A DNA stretch of 28,029 nucleotides from Bacteroidales bacterium (GTDB taxonomy: Bacteria > Bacteroidota > Bacteroidia > Bacteroidales > UBA12077): NCBI GenBank assembly GCA_030600625.1, contig JAUVLS010000001.1, forward strand, positions 1 to 28,029, given 5' to 3'. Of the stretch, positions 1-6,209 are shown piece by piece. The position numbers and the translations under genes were made by a program. The number at the start of each line of letters is the position of its first letter. The first letter of the stretch is position 1. The notes beneath the pieces are model-generated. The model ran no database searches. It saw only the letters and a program-made list of their open reading frames with translations, and was not told the DNA's origin.

Positions 1-1
1 T

Positions 2-322
2 GTAAATGATGAATTTATAGATCTGAGTATAACAGAAAACGGAAAATTGTTGCTTTATAACAATTTTGTGTATAAAACTGAGTCGGACATGATCTATTTT
101 ATTATGTATGTTTTTGATCAGTTCAATTTAAACACAGAAAATACCGAATTGATATTAAGTGGATTTATTGACAAGAAAGAATCTATATACTCAAAATTAA
201 AAGGCTTTATAAGCCACATTAGATTTGATAAGCTACCTGAAGATTTTTCGTATAGCTATACATTTAATCAGGTTCCACCGCAATCATTTACTAATTTATT
301 TAACTTACACCTTTGCGAATAG
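2..322 (+). CDS. DUF3822 family protein, C-terminal part (cut by window edge)
   Basis: The reading frame is open from base 2, so the gene begins before the window and about 106 C-terminal residues are visible. The stretch with FVYKTESDMIYFIMYVFDQF, then ELILSGFID, and an end in LHLCE, fits my memory of the Bacteroidota DUF3822 family, an uncharacterised protein of about 260-280 residues with an actin/RNase H-like fold prediction. The family is usually found immediately upstream of rsmD. That arrangement holds here: the stop codon at 320-322 overlaps the start of rsmD by 10 bp, so the two are translationally coupled. Function is unknown. The family assignment is from recall, not from a search. 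Confidence 0.72.
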   Translation, partial: VNDEFIDLSITENGKLLLYNNFVYKTESDMIYFIMYVFDQFNLNTENTELILSGFIDKKESIYSKLKGFISHIRFDKLPEDFSYSYTFNQVPPQSFTNLFNLHLCE

Positions 323-861
323 TTAGTGGAAAATATAAAGGAAGGCGTATAAATCCTCCCAAGAATTTTAAGGCAAGACCAACAACAGACTTTGCCAAAG
401 AAAACCTTTTTAACATCTTAAATAATAATTTTGATTTTTCGGAACTTTCTGTTCTCGATCTTTTTTCAGGTACAGGAAGTATATCATACGAATTTGCATC
501 CAGAGAATGTATTTCGGTTGTTTCAGTAGAAAGTTATTTTAAGCATAATGCTTTTATAAAAAAAACAATTTATGAATTGGGATTAAGCCAGATAAAAGCT
601 ATAAAATCTGATGCTTTTATATATGTAAAATCGTGCAGAGATAAATTTGATATTGTTTTTGCTGATCCACCTTACGATTTAAAAGAAATAGAATCAATTC
701 CTGATTTCATTTTTAAACACCAAATATTAAATAAAGGAGGCTGGTTAATTGTTGAGCATGGCGATAAAACAAGCTTTAACAAACATGCAGGATTCGTAGA
801 ATTAAGAAAATATGGAGGTGTAAATTTCAGTATTTTTGAGAATCCCGAAACAGGCGAATAA
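313..861 (+). CDS. rsmD: 16S rRNA (guanine-966-N2)-methyltransferase RsmD
   Basis: RsmD methylates N2 of G966 in 16S rRNA, using S-adenosylmethionine, on the 30S subunit. The 182-residue protein has the normal family length. It opens with the typical MRIVSGKYKGRR and ARPTTDFAKENLFN blocks. The SAM-binding motif I is LDLFSGTGS at about 48-56, and the N2-methyltransferase catalytic motif DPPY is at 118-121. The start is a TTG at 313, because the conserved N-terminus begins exactly there and no ATG is available. This start overlaps the end of the upstream DUF3822 gene by 10 bp. The gene is housekeeping and marks the left flank as chromosome. A Bacteroidota-type promoter for the next transcription unit begins 37 bp after its stop. 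Confidence 0.95.
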   Translation: MRIVSGKYKGRRINPPKNFKARPTTDFAKENLFNILNNNFDFSELSVLDLFSGTGSISYEFASRECISVVSVESYFKHNAFIKKTIYELGLSQIKAIKSDAFIYVKSCRDKFDIVFADPPYDLKEIESIPDFIFKHQILNKGGWLIVEHGDKTSFNKHAGFVELRKYGGVNFSIFENPETGE

Positions 862-897
862 TAGAACTAAATTTTTCTAAAAAATTTCATTAAAACT

Positions 898-928
898 TTT
901 GGTGAATTAAAAATATAAACTATTTTTG
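898..928 (+). promoter_or_regulatory. Promoter of the tRNA-Asp transcription unit
   Basis: TTTG at 898-901 is followed after 19 nt by TATTTTTG at 921-928. This matches the Bacteroidota -33/-7 consensus TTTG-N19-TAnnTTTG exactly. Transcription would start near 935, so the transcript would carry the tRNA-like fragment (945-1009) before the real tRNA-Asp. Confidence 0.75.
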
Positions 929-944
929 CAACGCAATTAAGCAA

Positions 945-1009
945 ACGGTTTGGTAGTTCTCCCGATAATCCCGATAGCTATCGGGAGGGATGGTTAGAAT
1001 ACAAGCCGT
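945..1009 (+). pseudogene. tRNA-Asp-like fragment interrupted by a palindrome
   Basis: Bases 947-959 are identical to the first 13 bases of the intact tRNA-Asp (GGTTTGGTAGTTC), and 991-1000 (TGGTTAGAAT) are identical to the second half of its D arm. Between them the three bases AGT of the real gene are replaced by 31 bp (960-990) centred on the perfect 16-bp palindrome CCCGATAGCTATCGGG at 970-985. After base 1000 the similarity to tRNA-Asp ends: there is no anticodon arm or T arm. The fragment can still close on itself, because ACGGTTTG (945-952) pairs with CAAGCCGT (1002-1009) with one G-U pair. It lies in the leader of the tRNA transcript. It could be a broken duplicate of the tRNA gene or a structured leader; it cannot be a working tRNA. 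Confidence 0.7.
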
Positions 1010-1039
1010 AAAATTAGAAAGTTCTTATACAAAATATTT

Positions 1040-1113
1040 GGTTTGGTAGTTCAGTTGGTTAGAATGCCTGCCTGTCACGCAGGAGGTCGCGAGTTCGAGT
1101 CTCGTCCAGACCG
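1040..1113 (+). tRNA. tRNA-Asp (anticodon GTC)
   Basis: The 74-nt gene folds as a cloverleaf. The acceptor stem is GGTTTGG (1040-1046) with CCAGACC (1106-1112), and the discriminator base is G at 1113. The anticodon stem CCTGC/GCAGG encloses the loop CTGTCAC with anticodon GTC, and the T arm contains GTTCGAGTC. CCA is not encoded. The 3' end from base 1099 onward is the left copy of a direct repeat that recurs at 26054, so this tRNA is the integration site of the element to its right and was rebuilt intact by the insertion. Confidence 0.97.
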
Positions 1114-1158
1114 CTTTTTTAGAGTAAAGCCCTTGATTTTCAAGGGCTTTTTTATTTC
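1099..1158. repeat. attL: tRNA-Asp 3' end and terminator, left copy
   Basis: Sixty bases match 26054-26113 with three mismatches (at 1122, 1124 and 1147). The first 23 bases (1099-1121) are identical and cover the T-arm end and acceptor strand of tRNA-Asp plus a T run. Strand exchange by the tyrosine recombinase most likely took place in this block. The differing bases downstream suggest that the element brought its own copy of the terminator. Confidence 0.92.
1126..1153 (+). terminator. Rho-independent terminator of tRNA-Asp
   Basis: AAAGCCCTTG (1126-1135) and CAAGGGCTTT (1141-1150) form a perfect 10-bp stem with a 5-nt loop, followed by more T. It lies 12 bp after the tRNA. The copy in attR (26081-26105) keeps the same hairpin with one G-U pair. 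Confidence 0.9.
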
Positions 1159-1160
1159 CT

Positions 1161-1182
1161 GTGTTGCATTTGTGTTGCACTT
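1161..1182. repeat. Left-end tandem repeats, possible integrase arm sites
   Basis: Two copies of GTGTTGCA follow each other with an 11-bp period (1161 and 1172). Three copies with the same orientation and period lie at the other end of the element (25911, 25922, 25933). An 11-bp spacing places the sites on one face of the helix. Position inside both ends, close to the att cores, is what is expected for arm-type binding sites of a tyrosine recombinase or its accessory factor. Confidence 0.6.
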
Positions 1183-1251
1183 AATCTAATTAAACGTATC
1201 TTTTCTTAATCTTATATTTTTAACCTAATTTTATTCAAAATATTTATTGAA

Positions 1252-2010
1252 ATGAATAAGATTAAGTTGTTTTTTAAGAACACTATTACAAACTTCAAAA
1301 TAGATACTCGAGCCTCCTATCTTTTAAACACTGGCAACTTTGATTCGTATTTTCTATATAGATTAAAATTACTTTTCTATAAATTGAACCAAGAAGTAGT
1401 TTTTGATCAGCCACTATTTTTAGCAAAAGCTCAAAGCATAATAATCAAAACTAATCCAAATGATAGGGATAGTTTAAATTCTAATGCAGACAAACTGGCT
1501 AGAATAAAAACTCAGTTTACTGAAATTATCAACGAACATTCCATGATCTTAATTTCATATATACAAGAAACAGATATAGAAAATCTTAATATCGATAATT
1601 TCTTTTCTTTAGTTATGTCTTCGAAACTTCCATTATCATGGAAAATCAAAAACATTCTTCCTGCGCAAAAAAAGAGAATCATAGAGCAAACAAAAGAATG
1701 GTGGTTTATCAATAAAAATTCATATGATAGACAAATTATTATACTTCTAGGTGGTTTGTTTTGCGATATGAAGATTCTTGAAATTAAAGGAAAAGACAAT
1801 AGAGAAAATAGACTTAAGGTTTTAAAAGAAAAAATAACTGAAGATGCCTATAGTGATGCTAGTTTGAGAAATGTTACTTTAGTCAAAACAAACAGAAGAA
1901 ATTTATTAAAAGATTATGACGTGGTAAATTCTTTCTTTAATGAAATAGGTTTTGATATCGGATTAGAATATTTAGAAAAAAAGAAACTTGAAATAGAAAA
2001 AAGTAAATAA
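1252..2010 (+). CDS. Hypothetical protein, first gene of the element
   Basis: This 252-residue protein is not recognised. It has no signal peptide and no clear membrane segment; the only hydrophobic run is QIIILLGGLF near residues 163-172. The rest is charged and probably helical, with a Lys/Glu-rich C-terminal tail (LEYLEKKKLEIEKSK). The ATG at 1252 is the first start after attL and the arm-like repeats. A separate promoter lies behind it (2057-2087), so it is probably not in the same transcription unit as the HTH gene. Codon use is strongly AT-biased like its neighbours. No function can be given. Confidence 0.75.
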   Translation: MNKIKLFFKNTITNFKIDTRASYLLNTGNFDSYFLYRLKLLFYKLNQEVVFDQPLFLAKAQSIIIKTNPNDRDSLNSNADKLARIKTQFTEIINEHSMILISYIQETDIENLNIDNFFSLVMSSKLPLSWKIKNILPAQKKRIIEQTKEWWFINKNSYDRQIIILLGGLFCDMKILEIKGKDNRENRLKVLKEKITEDAYSDASLRNVTLVKTNRRNLLKDYDVVNSFFNEIGFDIGLEYLEKKKLEIEKSK

Positions 2011-2056
2011 TTTACTTCTTCAAAATCTCTACAAAAAAACACTATCCCCACAACGT

Positions 2057-2087
2057 TTTGACTAACAAGTAAGTGTAAATAAGTTTG
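2057..2087 (+). promoter_or_regulatory. Promoter of the HTH/replication genes
   Basis: TTTG at 2057-2060 and TAAGTTTG at 2080-2087 are separated by 19 nt, an exact match to the Bacteroidota promoter consensus. Transcription should begin near 2094, about 28 nt before the ATG at 2122. Confidence 0.75.
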
Positions 2088-2121
2088 GGTTTGATTAAAT
2101 TAATTTAAAACCAAACTTATT
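2078..2121. promoter_or_regulatory. Inverted-repeat operator over the -7 box
   Basis: AATAAGTTTGG (2078-2088) and CCAAACTTATT (2111-2121) are a perfect 11-bp inverted repeat with a 22-nt spacer. The left arm covers the -7 box and the right arm touches the start codon of the HTH gene. Because most of the left arm lies upstream of the expected transcription start, it should act as DNA, probably as the operator of the HTH protein encoded just behind it. Confidence 0.6.
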
Positions 2122-2397
2122 ATGAACACACCATTTTATGCAGTAAATGATCCAGATGATTTACTAAAAGAATTTAGAAAGATCATCAAAGAAGAACTTT
2201 CCGAAACTAGAAAAGAAGATACCACTAGTGAAGAAACTCCCTATATTAAAATAGATGCTGTCTGCAAAATCCTTCAAATCTCAAAACCTACTGTGTACCA
2301 ATGGATTAGAGATGGTATTATCAAAATATATAAAGTCAGTTCTCGCACTTACTTTAATAAAGAAGAGATATTAGACTTCTTAAAATCCCAAAAATAG
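2122..2397 (+). CDS. Excisionase/MerR-type helix-turn-helix protein
   Basis: The 91-residue protein has a charged N-terminal helix (about 10-32) and a C-terminal HTH_17/excisionase-type DNA-binding domain (about 40-90). The core IDAVCKILQISKPTVYQWIR is the helix-turn-helix and KVSSRTYFNKEEILDFL is the wing and closing helix typical of this family. Proteins of this type in Bacteroidota mobile elements act as recombination directionality factors or as regulators of excision and replication genes. The gene has its own promoter and an inverted repeat around it, pointing to autoregulation. It lies 66 bp ahead of the replication-type gene and is probably transcribed with it. Whether it works as an excisionase or a regulator cannot be decided from sequence. 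Confidence 0.88.
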   Translation: MNTPFYAVNDPDDLLKEFRKIIKEELSETRKEDTTSEETPYIKIDAVCKILQISKPTVYQWIRDGIIKIYKVSSRTYFNKEEILDFLKSQK

Positions 2398-2400
2398 AAA

Positions 2401-2424
2401 GAGCTGTTGCGACAACAACAGCTC
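2401..2424. promoter_or_regulatory. Intercistronic hairpin
   Basis: GAGCTGTTG (2401-2409) and CAACAGCTC (2416-2424) form a perfect 9-bp stem with the loop CGACAA. It sits between the HTH stop codon and the replication gene. There is no T run after it on the plus strand, so it is not a normal terminator; it could affect mRNA stability, attenuation or translation of the next gene. On the minus strand it is followed by a T-rich stretch. Confidence 0.55.
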
Positions 2425-2463
2425 AATAATAAATCGAATTTAATAAACTTAAATAAAAGACTT

Positions 2464-3582
2464 ATGGCAAATTTAGATATTAATATTGATAATGTAAATA
2501 GCAATTTAAATGAAAATTTCATTCCACAAGGTTTTGTATACCTTTCAAGATTCCTCTTTAAAAGCAAGATATTACCCTTAACTCCTTGTGCTCGTGAAAT
2601 ATTCGTAATGCTTCTTATAGAAGCTACTCACAAACAAATATTCTATAAAGGCTATTCTCTTAAAAAAGGCGAATTATTAATAACTCATAAGCAACTTATT
2701 CAGAAACTTGAATGGAATATAGGCTATAGAAAGGAAAGCTACACGAATAGCCAAGTGAAAACAGCGATGAATAATTTGCGAGACCTTGGATTGATTAGCA
2801 CACTGAATAAATCGATTGGAGTTTTAGTAACCATCTGTAATTATGCCTTTTATCAGAAAGCTAAGAACTATGAATGGACATACAAATCTTCTGATGAAAA
2901 GCTGATTAATCCCCCAAGTACCGATCAAGATGTACCCCCCATTAACAAGGAAGATAAGAATCTTAATGAAGATAAGAAAAAGAATTTATTGTCTGAAATA
3001 TCTGATTCAGATAATTTAGATTACTATATAAAAACTGCTTTAAAGTTTTGGAAATTTATCCAAAACCGAACTCAAAAATTAGGTACAACATTGAAATCTG
3101 TTGAGCTTGCTGAATGTGATACCTGGTCTACACCTATCAAAGATCTAATCGAAAATCACAAAAAAACAAAAGAAGAAATTGATGAAGTTTACCACTATCT
3201 TTCTCAAAATGAATTTTGGATGAAAGTAGTTAAGCATACCGAAAGTCTTACAAAAAATGGTAGCAATGGAAATATACATTTTGATAACATGTTACTACAA
3301 AAAAGAGAAGATGATGCCAAAAAAGCATTGCCCAACATAGAAGAGTTAGAGCTTGCTTTAAAGCTTAGTTTCAAGAACCCCAAGGATCATTTTATAAACT
3401 TATTTCATGAATATCAAATTATGTGTCGAGATGCTAGTATTGAAATTTTTAAAGGGAAAGTACTTGATTCCGAGATTAACAATTTAGCAAAGCTTTCAGA
3501 ATATGATAACACAGCTGCTGTAAATATCTTAAGAAAGGCTATATCTAAAAGAAAAAAAGTAGATAGATATAGATTTAAGTAA
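2464..3582 (+). CDS. Phage-type replication initiation (DnaD/replisome-organiser-like) protein
   Basis: A 372-residue protein when started at ATG 2464. An in-frame TTG at 2407 would add 19 residues, but it lies inside the hairpin at 2401-2424 and the added sequence is low-complexity, so the ATG is preferred. The N-terminal part has the layout of phage replication-protein winged helices: GYSLKKGELLITHKQLIQKL, then a segment for helix-helix contact, NNLRDLGLIST and VTICNYAFYQ. A Lys/Glu/Asn-rich linker follows. The C-terminal part, with HYLSQNEFWMKVV and IHFDNMLLQK, resembles the C-terminus of phage replisome organisers. Such proteins usually load the host helicase. Its presence suggests that the element has, or had, a circular replicating stage. 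Family assignment is by pattern only. Confidence 0.7.
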   Translation: MANLDINIDNVNSNLNENFIPQGFVYLSRFLFKSKILPLTPCAREIFVMLLIEATHKQIFYKGYSLKKGELLITHKQLIQKLEWNIGYRKESYTNSQVKTAMNNLRDLGLISTLNKSIGVLVTICNYAFYQKAKNYEWTYKSSDEKLINPPSTDQDVPPINKEDKNLNEDKKKNLLSEISDSDNLDYYIKTALKFWKFIQNRTQKLGTTLKSVELAECDTWSTPIKDLIENHKKTKEEIDEVYHYLSQNEFWMKVVKHTESLTKNGSNGNIHFDNMLLQKREDDAKKALPNIEELELALKLSFKNPKDHFINLFHEYQIMCRDASIEIFKGKVLDSEINNLAKLSEYDNTAAVNILRKAISKRKKVDRYRFK

Positions 3583-3602
3583 AAGTTATTATATCCTTTA
3601 CT

Positions 3603-3729
3603 TTTTCTTCCTAACGGCTTTTTCAAAAACACAAATAAAAACAGAATCTATAACGTTACAAAAACATTTAACAAAAATATTATGAAATACTGTTTACACT
3701 GTTCTGAACCAATGCCGTTAGGAAGAAAA
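3603..3729. repeat. 16-bp perfect inverted repeat around the zinc-ribbon start
   Basis: TTTTCTTCCTAACGGC (3603-3618) is the exact reverse complement of 3714-3729. The right arm lies inside the zinc-ribbon gene, encoding PLGRK near residues 12-16, and the left arm lies in the 5' leader. The pair could form an mRNA stem that encloses the start codon at 3682. Confidence 0.65.
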
Positions 3730-3975
3730 TCTAATGCCAAATACTGTAGTGATGCTTGTCGGGTTAAATCGTGGAGACAAAACCATGATATTCCTGAACC
3801 TTTCCATAACGTAACGCCAAAGATGACGAAATCCTATACCTGTTGTTCTAATGGATTGTTTTATAGTCCGATCACAATGAACGGTAAAATCTTGATTTGC
3901 GACACTTGTGGAGCAATTTGGGAAAGAAAAATTGATTACACAAAACCTCAAGAGAGAACTAAATGTAATCGATGA
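3682..3975 (+). CDS. Small zinc-ribbon protein
   Basis: The 97-residue protein has two likely zinc sites. The first is C4-x2-C7 with C22-x3-C26 in the typical AKYCSDACRVKSWRQ context, known from small mobile-element and phage zinc-finger proteins. The second is C54, C55, C73 and C76 (LICDTCG) near the C-terminus. It may bind nucleic acid or be a structural adaptor, but its role is unknown. The gene lies between the replication-type protein and the MobC-like gene. Its start is enclosed by a 16-bp inverted repeat that could fold over the initiation region. Confidence 0.75.
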   Translation: MKYCLHCSEPMPLGRKSNAKYCSDACRVKSWRQNHDIPEPFHNVTPKMTKSYTCCSNGLFYSPITMNGKILICDTCGAIWERKIDYTKPQERTKCNR

Positions 3976-3981
3976 ATTTGT

Positions 3982-4063
3982 GCAAGGTATGTTTTCTACC
4001 CGCAAAAAAAATCACTCGCGTAATTTTTTTTTCGTGCCGAAATTCACCTTGCCCATTCGCGAG
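3982..4063. promoter_or_regulatory. Structured intergenic region upstream of mobC-like gene
   Basis: GCAAGGT (3982-3988) pairs with ACCTTGC (4046-4052). Inside this, A8T (4004-4012) pairs with AT8 (4023-4031), leaving a GC-rich loop. CTCGCG (4015-4020) could instead pair with CGCGAG (4058-4063). Nested or alternative hairpins directly before a MobC gene are compatible with an oriT or a regulatory leader. No nick site can be recognised. Confidence 0.4.
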
Positions 4064-4109
4064 CTCAAGGATATACTCCCTTCGGTCGCATGTAAAAACA
4101 TAATAAATT

Positions 4110-4481
4110 ATGGCTAAAAAAAAACAATATTATAAAGCGAAGTTCCGCAGCACTAAGAAAGAAGAAGATATACTCAGAAATGTTGTTGAAGTATATTTTT
4201 CAGATAATCATTTAATAGAACTTCGCAAATTATCACAGAACAGGAGTTTAAGCAGTTTTGTACGTGAGGCTTCCTTAAAAGCTGTTATTATTGAAAACAA
4301 TAAACCTTCAATAACTGATCAACACTCTTTAGCACAACTAAGAAGAATAGGAAATAATATTAATCAAATAATTAAACAAATTAATACCTTTAAAAAAGAC
4401 TCGTATTTTCAACAACACGTAAAAGAAATGAATGAATTCATGAATGAATTACGAGAAGAATTTAAAAAGTTTAAATCTTAA
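4110..4481 (+). CDS. MobC-like mobilisation accessory protein
   Basis: The 123-residue protein has a basic N-terminus, a ribbon-helix-helix-like segment (about 25-60, with VEVYFSDNHLIELRKLSQ and SFVREASLKAV) and the signature LRRIGNNINQIIKQIN at about 78-92. That last block is the hallmark of MobC/relaxosome proteins of the Bacteroidota mobilisable elements. These bind oriT and help the relaxase. Normally the relaxase gene follows at once, often overlapping. Here nothing like a relaxase follows: the next 362 bp are noncoding and the next gene is a GIY-YIG nuclease. The protein is therefore an orphan that may serve a helper relaxase, or a remnant. Confidence 0.8.
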   Translation: MAKKKQYYKAKFRSTKKEEDILRNVVEVYFSDNHLIELRKLSQNRSLSSFVREASLKAVIIENNKPSITDQHSLAQLRRIGNNINQIIKQINTFKKDSYFQQHVKEMNEFMNELREEFKKFKS

Positions 4482-4843
4482 TCTAAATCAGGCACATTCC
4501 AAAATAAATTTTGAAAAGAGCCTTTTGTCAATAGCATTAAGGACTTTCATTTTTACACTAAATCTCTCCCACTTCCAAGTAAAAATGAAAGACCTTAGCC
4601 CATCTCAAGTGCAATCTATGTTATGTTTTTTTATTAAATAATTCCTTACAAAGTTAGAGAAATCCTTTTGAAATGAGCCCGCAAGCAAGGCCTTTCCGCA
4701 ATCCCCAATATAAATACGGCATAAAGCCGCTTTCGCTATTTATACAAATTTATATTGCTCGTTTTCAAAAGTATTTTCAATTGTGGTTCAGAATTATTAA
4801 TTAAAACACCGGAGCCAGGTGGTTAAAGTCGCGCACCACAGCT
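4482..4843. other. Noncoding region with large inverted repeats after mobC (oriT candidate)
   Basis: No convincing gene is present. Two structures stand out. First, a 19-bp stem (4538-4556 with 4579-4597), 18 of 19 paired, with a 22-nt loop. Second, AATATAAAT (4707-4715) facing ATTTATATT (4748-4756) around an inner CGGC-ATAAA-GCCG hairpin (4717-4729). A third short hairpin, GTGGT...ACCAC, lies just ahead of the next start codon. This is where a relaxase gene would be expected. The region may be an oriT, a replication origin or the scar of a lost relaxase. Confidence 0.5.
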
Positions 4844-5203
4844 ATGAATAACAAAACAATAACACGAGATGAAAAATTTGGTATTAATTTATACGTTCTT
4901 GAACTTCAAAATGGAAAATACTATGTAGGTATTACGAACAATCCTAATAGCAGATTTCGCACACACAAAAGTGGAAAATCATTGAGTTTCATCAATAAAA
5001 ATCTTCCCATTATAAATATTCAAAAATCACGGCTTAAAACCAAAGATCGGCATAAAGCTCTAAGAATAGAGACAGGGAAAACAATTGAGCTAATTCAAGA
5101 ATTTGGAGTTGCTAATGTTTGCGGTGGAGCAATAACTGGAGATCTCCTTGATAGAATGATCAAATTTAGAATTTATTATAATGAATATATGAATGGCTTA
5201 TAA
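4844..5203 (+). CDS. GIY-YIG nuclease domain protein
   Basis: The 119-residue protein is little more than a single GIY-YIG endonuclease domain. The two strands are LYVLEL (16-21) and YYVGIT (26-31), separated by a short turn. They are followed by N35-S-R37 with H41, and by the likely metal-binding Glu in IETGKT (E76). No DNA-binding domain is attached, so target choice is unknown. GIY-YIG proteins include homing endonucleases, repair nucleases and restriction enzymes. No intron is seen around it. It lies between the noncoding hairpin region and a folded intergenic stretch, apparently as a single-gene unit. Confidence 0.85.
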   Translation: MNNKTITRDEKFGINLYVLELQNGKYYVGITNNPNSRFRTHKSGKSLSFINKNLPIINIQKSRLKTKDRHKALRIETGKTIELIQEFGVANVCGGAITGDLLDRMIKFRIYYNEYMNGL

Positions 5204-5263
5204 ATAAATACAAATGACTTATTTCAATTCTATCAGCAAAGCTAAGCCCGATTTTAGAACCTG

Positions 5264-5354
5264 TAAAGACCAAGGCAAGTGTTCTGCCGCAGGCGCAACA
5301 CAGAACAGTCTTGACTGAACCTTTAATCTGACAAAGTAAGTGGCTTAACAGATT
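5264..5354 (+). ncRNA. Possible structured RNA between nuclease and phosphoesterase genes
   Basis: TAAAG (5264-5268) can pair with CTTTA (5321-5325). Inside, CAAG-T-GTTCTG (5276-5286) pairs with CAGAAC-A-GT-CTTG (5301-5313) with a small bulge and a GC-rich loop. A second hairpin has AATCTG (5325-5330) with CAGATT (5349-5354). The stretch is richer in GC than its surroundings. It could be a small RNA, a leader of the next gene or a 3' UTR. No known RNA family is recognised. Confidence 0.35.
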
Positions 5355-5396
5355 GAATTAAGGATGATTTTACAGAAATTAGTTTAATTTTATATT

Positions 5397-6155
5397 ATGA
5401 AAATTCAATACTGTTCAGACTTACATATAGAATTTCCTGAAAACAAGGAATACCTAGAATCAAATCCTATTAAACCAGTAGGAGAAATTTTGATTTTGGC
5501 AGGTGATATAGTTCCTTTTATTGTTATGCAAAACCATGATGACTTCTTTAACTATCTTTCTGATAACTTCAAATACACTTATTGGGTACCGGGGAATCAT
5601 GAATATTATTATTACGATATTACTCAAAAATCCGGATTTATTAATGAGAAAATAAGAAACAATGTTTTTTTAGTTAACAATACTTCTGTTATACATGAAG
5701 ATTTAAATTTAATTTTTACTACTCTTTGGACCAGTATTAATCCGGCAAATCAATGGACGATTCAAAGAAGCATGTCGGATTTTCAAGTAATAAAGTACAA
5801 AGAAGAACTTTTTACTCCATTTCATTATAATCAATTACATAGAGAAAGTTTAAAGTTTTTAAAACAGGAGTTAAAAAAAGCTGGACCAGAAAAAAAGGTC
5901 GTAGTATCACATCATGTTCCAACATTTCTTAATTACCCTGAAATTTATAAAGGAGATGTTTTAAATGAAGGATTTGGAGTGGAACTTTTCGATCTTATCG
6001 AAAAATCGAAAATAAACTACTGGATTTTTGGACATCACCACCAAAATATTGATGAATTCACTATTGGAAAAACTAAACTACTTACAAATCAGTTAGGATA
6101 TTTAAGCGATAATGAACACGAATTATTTATATCTGATGCCATATTTCAGATATAA
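5397..6155 (+). CDS. Calcineurin-like metallophosphoesterase
   Basis: The 252-residue protein has the complete metal-ligand pattern of the family: D8-x-H10 (CSDLH), G36-D37, GNHE at 66-69, the SHH at 171-173 and GHHH at 212-215. This predicts a cytoplasmic two-metal phosphoesterase acting on nucleotides, nucleic acids or phosphoproteins; the substrate cannot be told. There is no signal peptide or extra domain. It lies alone, with the structured region in front and a strong promoter for the next genes after it, and is best regarded as cargo of the element. Confidence 0.92.
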   Translation: MKIQYCSDLHIEFPENKEYLESNPIKPVGEILILAGDIVPFIVMQNHDDFFNYLSDNFKYTYWVPGNHEYYYYDITQKSGFINEKIRNNVFLVNNTSVIHEDLNLIFTTLWTSINPANQWTIQRSMSDFQVIKYKEELFTPFHYNQLHRESLKFLKQELKKAGPEKKVVVSHHVPTFLNYPEIYKGDVLNEGFGVELFDLIEKSKINYWIFGHHHQNIDEFTIGKTKLLTNQLGYLSDNEHELFISDAIFQI

Positions 6156-6178
6156 AAACCTGTTATTTATCTTAATAA

Positions 6179-6209
6179 TTTGTTTTTCAATATAATAAAC
6201 CTATATTTG
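6179..6209 (+). promoter_or_regulatory. Promoter of the AbiE-like toxin-antitoxin operon
   Basis: TTTG (6179-6182), a 19-nt spacer and TATATTTG (6202-6209) match the Bacteroidota consensus exactly. Transcription should start near 6216, inside the inverted repeat that follows. Confidence 0.8.

Noticed and set aside
1161..1182. CRISPR-like repeats (GTGTTGCA copies)
   Set aside because: The 11-bp units are directly adjacent with no unique spacers and no cas genes are present in the window.
2407..2463. TTG start of the replication-type gene
   Set aside because: It lies inside a perfect hairpin and adds a low-complexity stretch; the ATG at 2464 is a better start.
3908..4117. Open frame of 69 codons across the structured region before the MobC-like gene
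   Set aside because: It overlaps the zinc-ribbon gene in another frame and the A/T tracts; its composition is not protein-like.
4444..4641. Open frame of 65 codons after the MobC-like gene, possibly a relaxase start
   Set aside because: It has no relaxase motif (no His triad or catalytic Tyr context) and runs through the inverted repeat.
4482..5396. Group I intron around the GIY-YIG gene
   Set aside because: The nuclease is free-standing, there is no split host gene, and I could not find the intron core pairings.
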